Shown here: one piece after another, positions 44,752-53,843 of the stretch | Numbering within the stretch: position 1 is the first letter of the stretch | Layout of the letters: every line of letters starts with the position of its first letter | The notes under the pieces: model-generated | What the model saw: only the letters and a program-made list of their open reading frames with translations | Databases searched by the model: none | Told to the model about the DNA's origin: nothing | Made by a program: the position numbers and the translations under genes | Assembly: GCA_963822295.1 (NCBI GenBank) | Contig: CAWGHD010000002.1 | Location: forward strand, 1,550,001-1,614,000 | Reading direction: 5' to 3' | DNA: 64,000 bases | Origin: VRUE01 sp963822295 | GTDB lineage: Bacteria; Actinomycetota; Thermoleophilia; Solirubrobacterales; 70-9

Positions 44752-45165
44752 TCAGTCCCGGCCTATCGGCACCCGCCGGGTGGTCTCGGCCGGGTCGCGC
44801 AGCGGCAGGTCGATCGTCAGCACGCCGTCGTCGTAGCTCGCGCTCGCGCCGTCGGGGTCGACGTCCACCTGGAGCTCGACGACGCGGCGGAACGGGCCGG
44901 ACGGGATCTCGATCTGCTGGTAGACGCGCCCCTCCGTCTCCTGCACGGGTCGCTCCCCGACGATCGCGAGCCGGCGGCCGCTGACCTCGATTCCGATCCC
45001 GTCGAGGCTCACCCCGGAGAGGTCGACCTTGACCACGGCCCGCTTCGGCTCCCCGCAGTAGAAGACGTCGACGTTGGGCGAGAACCCGGTCGCGCGGCGG
45101 CTGACGTAGGTGGTGCGGCTCCACGTGTCGCCGAAGGTCAGTGCAAGCAGATCACGGCGTGGCAT
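44752..45165 (-). CDS. Small heat shock protein (Hsp20/alpha-crystallin family)
   Basis: ATP-independent holdase of 137 aa. The alpha-crystallin domain (about 32-120) contains PNVDVFYCGEPKRAVVKVDL, GIEVSGRRLAIVGERP, IEIPSGPFRRVVELQVDVDP and the terminal DDGVLTIDLPL. No IXI tail motif is obvious. ATG 45165 is supported by a TATGTT box 6 nt upstream. It lies upstream of lon, an arrangement that pairs substrate holding with degradation. Confidence 0.93.
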   Translation of the reverse strand: MPRRDLLALTFGDTWSRTTYVSRRATGFSPNVDVFYCGEPKRAVVKVDLSGVSLDGIGIEVSGRRLAIVGERPVQETEGRVYQQIEIPSGPFRRVVELQVDVDPDGASASYDDGVLTIDLPLRDPAETTRRVPIGRD

Positions 45166-45171
45166 GGGGAG

Positions 45172-45177
45172 AACATA
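45172..45177 (-). promoter_or_regulatory. -10 box of the hsp20-lon operon (TATGTT)
   Basis: TATGTT ends 6 nt before ATG 45165. No HAIR or CIRCE-type inverted repeat was seen next to it. Confidence 0.5.
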
Positions 45178-45216
45178 GCCACCGAGGGCGTTCCGCCGCC
45201 GGGACGGAGCCCGTGG

Positions 45217-45405
45217 CTAGGCGGCCTGCGACTGATTCGCCCAGCGGGGCGGGCGCATGAGGAGAACCGGCTGGCGGGGCGGGACGAGGCCCTCGGGGCG
45301 GTTCGGCCGGAAGGTCGTGCAGGGCTCGTCGACCTCGAGCGCGCAGAGGAGGTTCTTGCGGAAGTAGCAGTCCTCGCAGGTGGGCGCTTTTGGCTTGCGC
45401 GGCAT
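45217..45405 (-). CDS. Small four-cysteine protein, 62 aa
   Basis: MPRKPKAPTCEDCYFRKNLL then CALEVDEPCTTFRPNRPEGL. It has four Cys in a C-x2-C...C-x7-C pattern that could bind zinc or an iron-sulfur cluster. It ends with a Pro/Arg-rich tail. Family not recognised. The start MPRKP (ATG 45405) is preferred to an upstream ATG 45432. It lies 51 bp upstream of the hsp20 start on the same strand. Confidence 0.6.
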   Translation of the reverse strand: MPRKPKAPTCEDCYFRKNLLCALEVDEPCTTFRPNRPEGLVPPRQPVLLMRPPRWANQSQAA

Positions 45406-45534
45406 CCGGGCGCATGTTGGCACCGTGGGCACGCTTTCGTGAGGGTCATTCCCGCAAAGCGCAACGTCTTTGAAACAGCTTCGTCACAGCTTCCCCGCGT
45501 CTTGCGGGAGTCATCGCCCGACGACCCCCGCCGC

Positions 45535-45540
45535 TACCAT
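45535..45540 (+). promoter_or_regulatory. -10 box of the fatty acid hydroxylase gene (TACCAT)
   Basis: TACCAT ends 8 nt before ATG 45549. Confidence 0.45.
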
Positions 45541-45548
45541 GCAGGCGC

Positions 45549-46175
45549 ATGGAGGCTCACAAGCGAACCGACGATCTCGCAGCCTCGCCGCAGCTGTTCG
45601 AGAGCGAATTCCTCAACTTCTTCTCGCGAGTCCATCCGGCGATTCCGGCGGTCGTCTTCATCCCCGTCGTGGTGGCGATGGTGTGGCTCGGCGTCGACGG
45701 GGGGATCGGGGGCTGGGAGATGGCGCTGCTGGCCCTCGGCGGCGTCGTGATCTGGACGCTGACCGAGTACTGGCTGCACCGCCTCATCTTCCACTGGGAG
45801 CCCGACAACGCCTTCGGCCGTCGGATGCACTTCATCATCCACGGGATCCACCACGACCACCCCAACGACAAGCTGCGGCTGGTGATGCCGCCGGCGGTCG
45901 CGATCCCGCTGGCCGGGCTCTTCCTCGGCGCCTTCGTCCTCGTCTTCGGCACGCCGACGGCGTTCCCGCTCTTCGCCGGGTTCATCGCGGGCTACCTCGC
46001 CTACGACTACACGCACTACTACGTCCACCACTTCGTGCCCAAATCGGAGCTCGGAAAGCAGCTGCGCGAGCAGCACATGCGCCACCACTTCCAGGATCAC
46101 CGCTACGGCTTCGGCGTCTCCTCGCCCCTCTGGGACGCGGTCTTCAGGACCCTGCCGCGGATCCGCCGCCGCTGA
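45549..46175 (+). CDS. Fatty acid 2-hydroxylase-like diiron membrane enzyme
   Basis: 208-aa integral membrane protein of the fatty acid hydroxylase/sterol desaturase superfamily. Histidine clusters that hold the diiron centre are in order: HRLIFH (residues 77-82), HGIHHDHPND (near 98-107), HYYVHHF (near 157-163) and HMRHHF (near 177-182). Four hydrophobic helices flank them. The arrangement matches FA2H/Scs7-type enzymes that hydroxylate lipid acyl chains. Overlaps the end of the PucR-like regulator gene by 32 bp. Confidence 0.9.
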   Translation: MEAHKRTDDLAASPQLFESEFLNFFSRVHPAIPAVVFIPVVVAMVWLGVDGGIGGWEMALLALGGVVIWTLTEYWLHRLIFHWEPDNAFGRRMHFIIHGIHHDHPNDKLRLVMPPAVAIPLAGLFLGAFVLVFGTPTAFPLFAGFIAGYLAYDYTHYYVHHFVPKSELGKQLREQHMRHHFQDHRYGFGVSSPLWDAVFRTLPRIRRR

Positions 46176-47355
46176 GGCCGAGCGCCCGGCCGCGCAGGGC
46201 GAGCTCCAGCTCGAAGCGCGCATCGGGGTCGTCGAGCTGCTCCCCGAGCAGCTCGCGCAGGCGGGCGACCCGATGGCGCGCGGTCTGCGGGTGGACGTGC
46301 AGCTCCTCCGCCATCGCCACCGAGTTGCCGCCCCGCCGCACGTAGGCGAGGGCGGTGGCGCGCATCCGCGCGCCGGCCTTCTCGGTGAGCGCCTCCAGAG
46401 GCGCGAGGCGACGGGCGGCGATCCGCTCGGAGATCTCACCGCTGCGCAGGACCATGAGGTCGGCGAGGTGCTCTTCGGCGACCAGCAGGCTTCCCCCGGG
46501 GAGCGCCCCCTCCTCGACCGCGTGCAGGGCGGTGCGGGCGAGCGACCAGGAGGCGGCCAGCTCGGTGGTCCCTCCGGCGGGCCCCAGGGCGGCGGCGCGG
46601 CGGCCCGCGGCGCGCCCGATCTCCGCGGCGCGGCCGGGGCCCATGGGATCGGGCACCAGCAGGCAGCCGGTTCCCTCGAGCACCGTGGCCAGGGTGTCGG
46701 CCGGCAGGCGCCGGGCGATCGCCCCCAGGTCCGACTCCGCGCAGGCCAGGGCGGCGGCGGTGTTCGGAAGCGCCCAGCCGGCATCGCGGGCGGCCGCCCG
46801 CACGTCCGCCTCGGCGGCCGGAGTCTCGCGGACAAGCATCGCCGCGAGCTCCTGCCGCAGCCGGCGGCGGCGGTCCTCGGCCTCCGCCCGAGCCTCCGCG
46901 AAGCCCTCGACCGAGTCGGCCGAGAGCTCGTCGATGTAGGCGAAGATCGCCTCCGCGAGGAGGCTCAGCTCCTCGGGGTCGAGGCCGGCGCCGCGGCCCG
47001 CGGCCGAGATCCGCCTCCAAGCCACCCGGGCGCCGACCCGATAGGCGGCCTGCAGCGAGTCGAGCGTCCGTCCCTGGCGCAGCTCGCCCCGGCCCAGGGC
47101 GACGTAGACCTCGCGGCCGAGACCGCGGCCGCCCTCGGGGTCGCGGATCAGCGCCACGAACTGGCGCAGCGCTTCCTCCACCCCGGTCCTGATCCCGCGC
47201 CCGAAGTTGCCCTCGAGCGGCCTCGCGTACTCCGGCACCTCGCGGGCGATCGCGGCGAGGGTCTCGGCGGCGACCGCGTCGAGCTCGGGCTCGATCGTCG
47301 CCGCGACCCGCTCGGAAAGCCCGCGCCAGGGCTCGTTGTCGAGAGAACTTGTCAT
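46144..47355 (-). CDS. PucR/CdaR-like transcriptional regulator, divergent from the desaturase
   Basis: 403 aa. The N-terminal 170 residues are helical (RGLSERVAATIEPELDAVAA, LRQGRTLDSLQAAYRVGARV, with an RsbRD/RsbT-like look). The C-terminal HTH_30 is at about 335-375 (AYVRRGGNSVAMAEELHVHP, QTARHRVARLRELLGEQL). It starts 76 bp from the divergent acyl-CoA desaturase gene, so control of unsaturated fatty acid synthesis is the natural hypothesis. ATG 47355 follows a TTATAA element within 6 nt. Confidence 0.82.
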   Translation of the reverse strand: MTSSLDNEPWRGLSERVAATIEPELDAVAAETLAAIAREVPEYARPLEGNFGRGIRTGVEEALRQFVALIRDPEGGRGLGREVYVALGRGELRQGRTLDSLQAAYRVGARVAWRRISAAGRGAGLDPEELSLLAEAIFAYIDELSADSVEGFAEARAEAEDRRRRLRQELAAMLVRETPAAEADVRAAARDAGWALPNTAAALACAESDLGAIARRLPADTLATVLEGTGCLLVPDPMGPGRAAEIGRAAGRRAAALGPAGGTTELAASWSLARTALHAVEEGALPGGSLLVAEEHLADLMVLRSGEISERIAARRLAPLEALTEKAGARMRATALAYVRRGGNSVAMAEELHVHPQTARHRVARLRELLGEQLDDPDARFELELALRGRALGLSGGGSAAGS

Positions 47356-47431
47356 TTGTCTTATAAGAACTGGCCCAAAAAAGTGACATAGAGGCTAGTT
47401 CATCGTGGGGATGTCAGCGTAACTTGGCTCT
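47356..47431. promoter_or_regulatory. Shared promoter region of the PucR-like regulator and desaturase genes
   Basis: AT-richer than its surroundings. It has TAACTT (47420-47425), 6 nt before the desaturase ATG, and TTATAA close to the regulator ATG on the other strand. TGTCA and TGACA half-sites flank the middle of the gap and could bind a dimer. Confidence 0.5.
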
Positions 47432-48328
47432 ATGCACACGACAAGCATGTCCAACCTCGAGAAGGGCGCCAACCTGGGCGCCGTCGTCCTCCCCTTCGCG
47501 GCGACGATCGCCGCCGTCGCCCTGCTCTGGAACGAGCTGGTAAGCCCCGCCGACCTCGTGATCGCCGCGGTCATGTACGTGCTCACCGCGGTCGGGATCA
47601 CGGTCGGCTTCCACAGGCTGCTGACCCACCGCTCCTTCCAGACGTCCAAGCCGCTGGAGTACGCCTTCGCCGTCTTCGGATCGATGGCCGTGCAGGGCCC
47701 GGTCATCTCCTGGGTCGCCGACCACCGCAAGCACCACGCCCACACCGACGAAGAGGGCGACCCCCACAGCCCCCACGTCGGCCACGACGGCGGCCTGAGG
47801 GGAATGCTGGCCGGCCTCTGGCACGCGCACGCCGGCTGGTTGATGTCGAGCCAGGGGCGGGCCGACTGGAAGCGTCACGCGCCCGATCTCTACGAGGACC
47901 CGGGCATGCGCGCGATCAGCCGCAACTTCGTCCCCCTCGTCCTCGCCAGCCTGGCGCTGCCCGCCGTCGCCGGATACCTCGTCAGCGGCACCCTCGCCGG
48001 CGCCGCGACCGGGCTGCTCTGGGGCGGACTGGTACGCATCTTCTTCGTCCACCACGTGACCTGGAGCGTCAATTCGGTGTGTCACTTCTTCGGCAGCAGG
48101 CGCTTCGACACCGATGACCACTCCACGAATGTGTTCTGGCTCTCCGTGCCCTCGCTCGGTGAGTCCTGGCACCACAACCACCATGCGTTCCCCCGCTCCG
48201 CGAGGCACGGCCTGAGGCGAGGTGAGCTGGACCCGTCGGCGGCGATCATCACCGCGATGGAGAAGCTCGGAATCGCCTGGAACGTGATCCGCATCTCCGA
48301 GGAGCGGCAGTCTCAGAAAGCCGTCTAG
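47432..48328 (+). CDS. Acyl-CoA delta-9 desaturase-type fatty acid desaturase
   Basis: 298-aa diiron membrane desaturase introducing a double bond into acyl chains. The three His boxes are clear: HRLLTHRSF (near 61), HRKHHAHTD (near 98) and HHNHHAF (near 247), with four membrane helices between and around. It resembles the bacterial and animal SCD/DesA3-like class. No fused cytochrome b5 or ferredoxin domain is present, so electrons come from elsewhere. The divergent PucR-like gene probably controls it. A second lipid-modifying diiron enzyme is just 1.2 kb away. Confidence 0.93.
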   Translation: MHTTSMSNLEKGANLGAVVLPFAATIAAVALLWNELVSPADLVIAAVMYVLTAVGITVGFHRLLTHRSFQTSKPLEYAFAVFGSMAVQGPVISWVADHRKHHAHTDEEGDPHSPHVGHDGGLRGMLAGLWHAHAGWLMSSQGRADWKRHAPDLYEDPGMRAISRNFVPLVLASLALPAVAGYLVSGTLAGAATGLLWGGLVRIFFVHHVTWSVNSVCHFFGSRRFDTDDHSTNVFWLSVPSLGESWHHNHHAFPRSARHGLRRGELDPSAAIITAMEKLGIAWNVIRISEERQSQKAV

Positions 48329-48337
48329 TGGTGATGG

Positions 48338-48352
48338 TCACAGTGACTGTGA
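48338..48352. repeat. Palindrome TCACAGT-G-ACTGTGA
   Basis: A perfect 7-bp inverted repeat with a 1-nt centre, 9 bp after the desaturase stop and 80-95 bp before the next start. A GTGACTGT direct repeat overlaps it. It could be an operator for the winged-helix gene. Confidence 0.6.
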
Positions 48353-48432
48353 CTGTGTAAGACTGAGCCGCAGGCAGATCAGCCGCGCGCATTCGGAGGC
48401 GAATGCGTAAGGGAACGAAAGGAAAACACAGA

Positions 48433-48825
48433 ATGCCTAGTACCAGCAAAGTGCTCGATGAGGCCCGTGACCTGGTCACGAGGCGCCTTGCCGAGCTTGA
48501 CGACGAGCGCAAGCGACTCGAGCGCGCGCTCGCCGAGCTAGGTGGGAAAGCCAAGAAAGCCGGCCGCCGGCCGGGCCGCCCCAAAGGCTCGAGCTCGAAA
48601 TCGAAACCGGCCGCGGCCAAAAAAGCAACCCGGCGGCGTCGCAAACGTCGTGGTGGCACCCGCGCCGACCAGGCGGTGAACCTGATCAAGCAGAACCCCG
48701 GGATCACGGCCTCGGACATCGCCAAGACGATGAAAATCAAGCCGAACTATCTGTACCGCGTCCTCAGTGACCTCGAGAAACAGAAAAAGGTCAAGAAGAA
48801 AGGCCGCACCTACAGCGCCTCCTGA
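48433..48825 (+). CDS. Basic winged-helix protein, nucleoid-associated type
   Basis: 130 aa from ATG 48433 (MPSTSKVLDEARDLVTRRLA). An N-terminal coiled coil (about 3-38) is followed by a Lys/Arg/Ala linker with GRPKGSSSKSK (an AT-hook-like RPG/GRP core: RRPGRPKG) and a run of basic residues (RRRRKRRGG). A C-terminal winged helix follows (ADQAVNLIKQNPGITASDIA, MKIKPNYLYRVLSDLEKQKK). Oligomerisation, AT-hook and winged-helix parts point to chromatin binding, Lsr2/H-NS-like by analogy. An alternative in-frame ATG at 48403 adds ten basic residues. Confidence 0.72.
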   Translation: MPSTSKVLDEARDLVTRRLAELDDERKRLERALAELGGKAKKAGRRPGRPKGSSSKSKPAAAKKATRRRRKRRGGTRADQAVNLIKQNPGITASDIAKTMKIKPNYLYRVLSDLEKQKKVKKKGRTYSAS

Positions 48826-48860
48826 GCGGGGCGCCGCAGGGCGCAGCTGGATAAGAGGGG

Positions 48861-49847
<987 letters not shown>

Positions 49848-49884
49848 TGAATCGTCTCCTGGAGTCGTGAATCGTGGAACGGGA

Positions 49885-51102
49885 CTACGCCATCGCCTGG
49901 CGCAGGTTCTCGTCAATCGAGCCGAGGAAGTCCTGAGTGGTCTGGTACTCCTGACCGTCGCCGACCAGCAGCGCCAGGTCTTTGGTCATCTTTCCGCCTT
50001 CGACCGTCTCGATGCATACCCGCTCGAGCGTCTCGGCGAACCGCGACACCTCGGGGGTGTCGTCGAGCCGGCCGCGGGCGGCGAGCCCGCGGGTCCAGGC
50101 GAATATCGAGGCGATCGGGTTCGTGGAGGTGGGGTTTCCCTCCTGGTGCTGACGGTAGTGACGGGTGACCGTGCCGTGCGCGGCCTCGGCCTCGACCGTC
50201 TTCCCGTCGGGGCTCATCAGCACGCTGGTCATCAGGCCGAGCGAGCCGAAGCCCTGGGCGACCGTGTCGGACTGGACGTCACCGTCGTAGTTCTTGCAGG
50301 CCCACACGTACCCGCCTTCCCACTTCATCGCCGCGGCGACCATGTCGTCGATCAGCCGGTGTTCGTAGCTGATCCCCTTCGCCTCGAACTCCGCCTTGAA
50401 CTCGGCGTCGTAGATCTCCTGGAAGATGTCCTTGAAGCGGCCGTCGTACTTCTTGAGGATCGTGTTCTTGGTGGACATGTAGACCGGGTACTCCCGCTCC
50501 AGGCCGTACCGCATCGAGGCCCGGGCGAAGTCCCGGATCGAGTCGTCGAGGTTGTACATCGCCATCGCGATGCCGCCGCCGGGGAAGTCGTACACCTCGA
50601 GCTCGACGGGCTCGGACCCGTCCTTCGGCGTGTAGGTGAGTGTCAACGTCCCCTCGCCGGGAACGACCATGTCGGTCGCGCGGTACTGGTCGCCGAAGGC
50701 GTGACGGCCGATCACGATCGGCTTGGTCCAGCCCGGCACCAGGCGCGGGATGTTGGAGATCACGATCGGCTCGCGGAAGATCACGCCGCCGAGGATGTTG
50801 CGGATCGTCCCGTTCGGCGACCGGTACATCTTCTTGAGGCCGAACTCCTCGACCCTCGCCTCGTCGGGGGTGATCGTCGCGCACTTAACGCCGACCCCGT
50901 GTTGCTTGATCGCGTTGGCGGCGTCGACCGTGATCTGGTCCTCGGTCGCGTCCCGGCTCTCGATCCCGAGGTCGAAGTAGGCGAGCTCGACGTCCAGGTA
51001 GGGCAGGATCAGCTGCTCTTTGATGAAGGACCAGATGATTCGGGTCATCTCGTCGCCGTCGAGCTCGACGATCGGGTTCGCGACTTTGATCTTCTCCGCC
51101 AT
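49885..51102 (-). CDS. icd: NADP-dependent isocitrate dehydrogenase, eukaryote-like homodimeric type
   Basis: Oxidative decarboxylation of isocitrate. 405 aa with NPIVELDGDEMTRIIW (near 8), the substrate-binding SPNGTIRNILGGVIFREPI (Ser and Arg residues, near 95-112), YDGDVQSDTVAQGFGSLGLM (metal Asp pair, near 270) and EAAHGTVTRHYRQHQEG (cofactor region, near 308). The HYR segment after AAHGTVT marks NADP preference. ATG 51102 lies 10 nt from a TAGCAT box. Upstream is a TetR gene (13-bp gap) that may be cotranscribed. Confidence 0.95.
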   Translation of the reverse strand: MAEKIKVANPIVELDGDEMTRIIWSFIKEQLILPYLDVELAYFDLGIESRDATEDQITVDAANAIKQHGVGVKCATITPDEARVEEFGLKKMYRSPNGTIRNILGGVIFREPIVISNIPRLVPGWTKPIVIGRHAFGDQYRATDMVVPGEGTLTLTYTPKDGSEPVELEVYDFPGGGIAMAMYNLDDSIRDFARASMRYGLEREYPVYMSTKNTILKKYDGRFKDIFQEIYDAEFKAEFEAKGISYEHRLIDDMVAAAMKWEGGYVWACKNYDGDVQSDTVAQGFGSLGLMTSVLMSPDGKTVEAEAAHGTVTRHYRQHQEGNPTSTNPIASIFAWTRGLAARGRLDDTPEVSRFAETLERVCIETVEGGKMTKDLALLVGDGQEYQTTQDFLGSIDENLRQAMA

Positions 51103-51115
51103 GCGGTCGGCGATG

Positions 51116-51718
51116 CTATCGACGCAGGCCTTCGAGGAGATCGACGACCACCGCCTCCGAGCGTTCCCGCTGCGCCGCCGGGTCCTTCGCGGCGACGATC
51201 AGCATCGCCGCCTCGATCATCGTCCCGAGAAGGATCATGGCCGTCGTCTCGGGATCAAGCGGCGGGAGTTCGCCCGCCTCGATCGCCGCGGATGCCGCGG
51301 CGAGCGCCAGCCCGATGCCGAGCTCGGCGCACGCCTCGCGCCACCCCTCCCAGCCGAGGACGGCGCGGCTCTGGCCGAGGCCGATCCGCCGCAGCTCGTC
51401 GTCCTTCTCGGCCGCCCGCATGTACGCCTTGCAGAGGAAGAGAATCGCCTCGAACGGCGTCGCCGCGGCTGGGGCTTCGGCCGCGATCCGGTCGATCACA
51501 CGGCGCTCGCTGGCAATGAAGACAGCCCTGAAGAGATCCAGCTTGGTCGGGAAGTGGTGGTAGAGCGCCCCCCGGCTGACGCCCGAGCGCTCGAGGATCT
51601 CCTCAGTCGAGACCCGGTCGTAGTCGCGCTCGACGAACAACGCGTGCGCCGCCTCGACCAGTGCCTCCCTCGCGCCCTCGCTCGGCCGCCCCCGCACTCT
51701 TCCCATTTCGCTTTTCAC
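51116..51718 (-). CDS. TetR-family transcriptional regulator
   Basis: 200 aa. HTH at about 15-60: AREALVEAAHALFVERDYDR, VSTEEILERSGVSRGALYHH and FPTKLDLFRAVF, typical TetR. The C-terminal helical domain has AILFLCKAYMRAAEKDDELR. GTG 51718 fits a TATATG box (51727-51732) 8 nt upstream; ATG 51706 is an alternative. The strong palindrome at 51732-51754 overlaps its promoter and that of the divergent DUF4242 gene, so it probably represses both. Confidence 0.9.
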   Translation of the reverse strand: MKSEMGRVRGRPSEGAREALVEAAHALFVERDYDRVSTEEILERSGVSRGALYHHFPTKLDLFRAVFIASERRVIDRIAAEAPAAATPFEAILFLCKAYMRAAEKDDELRRIGLGQSRAVLGWEGWREACAELGIGLALAAASAAIEAGELPPLDPETTAMILLGTMIEAAMLIVAAKDPAAQRERSEAVVVDLLEGLRR

Positions 51719-51726
51719 CGATATCG

Positions 51727-51754
51727 CATATATTACCGACTAACAGTCTGTAAT
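51727..51754. promoter_or_regulatory. TetR operator and divergent promoters
   Basis: ATTACCGACT-AAC-AGTCTGTAAT (51732-51754) is an inverted repeat with 9 of 10 arm pairs. It overlaps TATATG (51727-51732), the -10 box of the TetR gene, and TGTAAT (51749-51754), a -10 box towards the DUF4242 gene. Autoregulation plus control of the neighbour is likely. Confidence 0.65.
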
Positions 51755-51779
51755 TCGGTCCACGAGGAGAGGGATATCG

Positions 51780-52082
51780 ATGAACACCTACGTGATCCGC
51801 AGGGAGAAGGCATGGCAGAACGCGGAGGAGCTCGAGGCGACCGCCGCCCGCTCGAAGGACGTCGCCGAGAGTGACTTCCCGGACGACATCGCCTGGATAC
51901 GCAGCTATGTGATCGCAGAGCCGGGCGGGAGCCTCGGCACCGTCTGCATCTACCAGGCGAGCGGCATCGAGGCGGTCCGTGAGCACGCCGGCCGGGTCGA
52001 GATGCCCGCCGACGAGATCCTCGAGGTTGCCGACACGGTCGTGATCAGGCCGGACCCCCAGCCCGAGGTCGCCTCCGGCTGA
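51780..52082 (+). CDS. DUF4242-like small protein
   Basis: 100 aa: MNTYVIRREKAWQNAEELEA then DIAWIRSYVIAEPGGSLGTV and CIYQASGIEAVREHAGRVEM. It resembles the DUF4242 (SCO4226-like) ferredoxin-fold family, some members of which bind nickel. A Shine-Dalgarno (GAGGAGAGGG) precedes ATG 51780. It is divergent from the TetR gene and is followed after 32 bp by the acyl-CoA dehydrogenase gene, which has its own -10-like box. Confidence 0.75.
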   Translation: MNTYVIRREKAWQNAEELEATAARSKDVAESDFPDDIAWIRSYVIAEPGGSLGTVCIYQASGIEAVREHAGRVEMPADEILEVADTVVIRPDPQPEVASG

Positions 52083-52102
52083 CCCGGGGCCCGGACTCCT
52101 GC

Positions 52103-52108
52103 GAGAAT
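52103..52108 (+). promoter_or_regulatory. -10-like box of the acyl-CoA dehydrogenase gene (GAGAAT)
   Basis: GAGAAT ends 6 nt before GTG 52115. A weaker match than the other boxes. Confidence 0.35.
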
Positions 52109-52114
52109 GGGCGG

Positions 52115-53789
52115 GTGGCCACCGCCGAGCGCAAGACGGGGAGCACACACGAGGTCTTCAACCAGGCCGCCCCCCTCGTCGACTACAACGTCTTCAAGGC
52201 GGACACCGCCCTGGGCGAGGCGGTCAGGCGCGAGGGCGCCGACTGGGCCGAGGAGAAGATCTCCGCCGTCGGGGCGGTCGCCGGCAGCGCCCGGATGATC
52301 GAGCTCGGCGCCCTGGCCAACGAGAACCCGCCGAAGCTGAGGACCCACGACCGGGTCGGCAACCGCGTCGACGAGGTCGAGTTCCATCCCGCCTGGCACG
52401 AGCTGCTCGGGGCGTCCGTCGAGCACGAGCTCCACTCCTCCCCCTGGAAGGACCCGCGCCCCGGCGCCCACGTCGCCCGTGGGGCGGCCTTCATGTGCAT
52501 GTCGCAGGCCGAGGCCGGGGTCGGCTGCCCGATCTCGATGACCTACTCGGTGATCCCGGCCCTCCGCGCCCAGCCCGACCTCGCGGCCGAGTGGGAGCCG
52601 CGCTTCCTCTCCTCGAGCTACGACCCGCGCCAACCGGCCCGCGCCCGACAAGCCGGGCGCCCTGGCCGGAATGGGGATGACCGAGAAGCAGGGCGGGACC
52701 GACGTCCGCGCCAACACCACCGTCGCCAGGCCGGTGAACGGCGGCGGGCCCGGCGCCGAGTACGAGCTGACCGGCCACAAGTGGTTCATGTCGGCGCCGA
52801 TGTGCGACGCCTTCCTCGTCCTCGCCCAGGCCGACGGCGGCATCTCCTGCTTCCTCTTCCCGCGCTGGACACCCGACGGCGAGCGCAACCGCTTCCGGCT
52901 CCAGCGACTCAAGGACAAGCTCGGCAACAGGTCGAACGCGTCGAGCGAGATCGAGTTCGACTCCGCCTCGGCCTGGCTGGTCGGCGAGGAGGGCGCCGGC
53001 GTGCCGACGATCATCGAGATGGTCAACCACACCCGGCTCGACTGCGTGATCGGCGGCGCCACCGGGCTGCGCGCGGGTGTCGCGCACGCGCTCAACCACA
53101 CGGCGCAGCGCTCGGTCTTCGGCAAGGAGCTGATCGACCAGCCGCTGATGCGCAACGTGCTCGCCGATCTCTGCGTCGAGTCGGAGGCGGCGACGATCTC
53201 GGCGATGCGCCTGGCGCGCGCCTACGACGAGGCGGTCGCGGGCGACGAGGAGGCCCAGGCCCTGAAGCGCGTCGCCAACGCGGTCCTCAAGTACTGGATC
53301 TGCAAGCGGGCGCCGTGGCACGCGGTCGAGTGCCTCGAGTGCTTCGGCGGCAACGGCTTCGTCGAGGAGTCGGGGATGCCCCGCCTCTTCCGCGAGAGCC
53401 CGCTCAACTCGATCTGGGAGGGCTCCGGCAACGTGCAGTGCCTGGACGTGCTGCGGGCGATGGTGAAGAGCCCCGCCTCCGTGGACGCCTTCTTCTCCGA
53501 GGTGCTCGAGGGGGCCGGCGCCGAGCCGCGCCTCGACGCCTACGTGTCCGCCCTCCGCGAGGAGCTACCCGGCGACGTCGAGACGATCCAGGAGCGCGCC
53601 CGCAGGATGGTCGAGAAGATGGCGATCGCCCTGCAGGCATCGCTGCTCGTCCGCCACGGAGACCAGGCGGTAGCCGACGCCTACTGCGCCTCGCGCCTCT
53701 CGGGCGACTGGGGCCACGCCTTCGGCACCCTGCCCGCGGGCACCGACTTCGGCCGCATCATCGAGCGCCACACTCCGCTAGCCGGCTAG
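52115..53789 (+). CDS. AidB-like acyl-CoA dehydrogenase, one frameshift
   Basis: FAD-dependent dehydrogenase of the AidB/isovaleryl-CoA-dehydrogenase branch, about 557 aa after correction. The N-terminal extension (STHEVFNQAAPLVDYNVFKA, residues 9-28) is the AidB hallmark. The frame breaks after SSSYDPR near 52631, where one extra C is present, and resumes as APDKPGALAGMGMTEKQGGT. After that come HKWFMSAPMCDAFLVLAQ, FDSASAWLVGEEGAGVPTII and the C-terminal ECFGGNGFVEESGMPRLF with SIWEGSGNVQCLDVLRA. Likely roles are acyl-CoA oxidation or DNA-alkylation protection; the substrate is not evident. A palindromic repeat starts 1 bp after its stop. Confidence 0.9.
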
Positions 53790-53790
53790 T

Positions 53791-53843
53791 CAGAATCGCA
53801 TCAAGTTCGCCATGTTATGCATGGCAAACGTGATGCGATTCTG
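53791..53843. repeat. Palindromic repeat, copy 2 (core 53795-53839)
   Basis: A 23-bp inverted repeat with two mismatches around a 7-nt loop. The core starts with the same 20 nt as copy 1 (ATCGCATCAAGTTCGCCATG) and ends TGATGCGAT, as does copy 1. It begins immediately after the acyl-CoA dehydrogenase stop. Core length is 45 nt in both copies while the right arms differ, showing compensating change. Confidence 0.85.
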
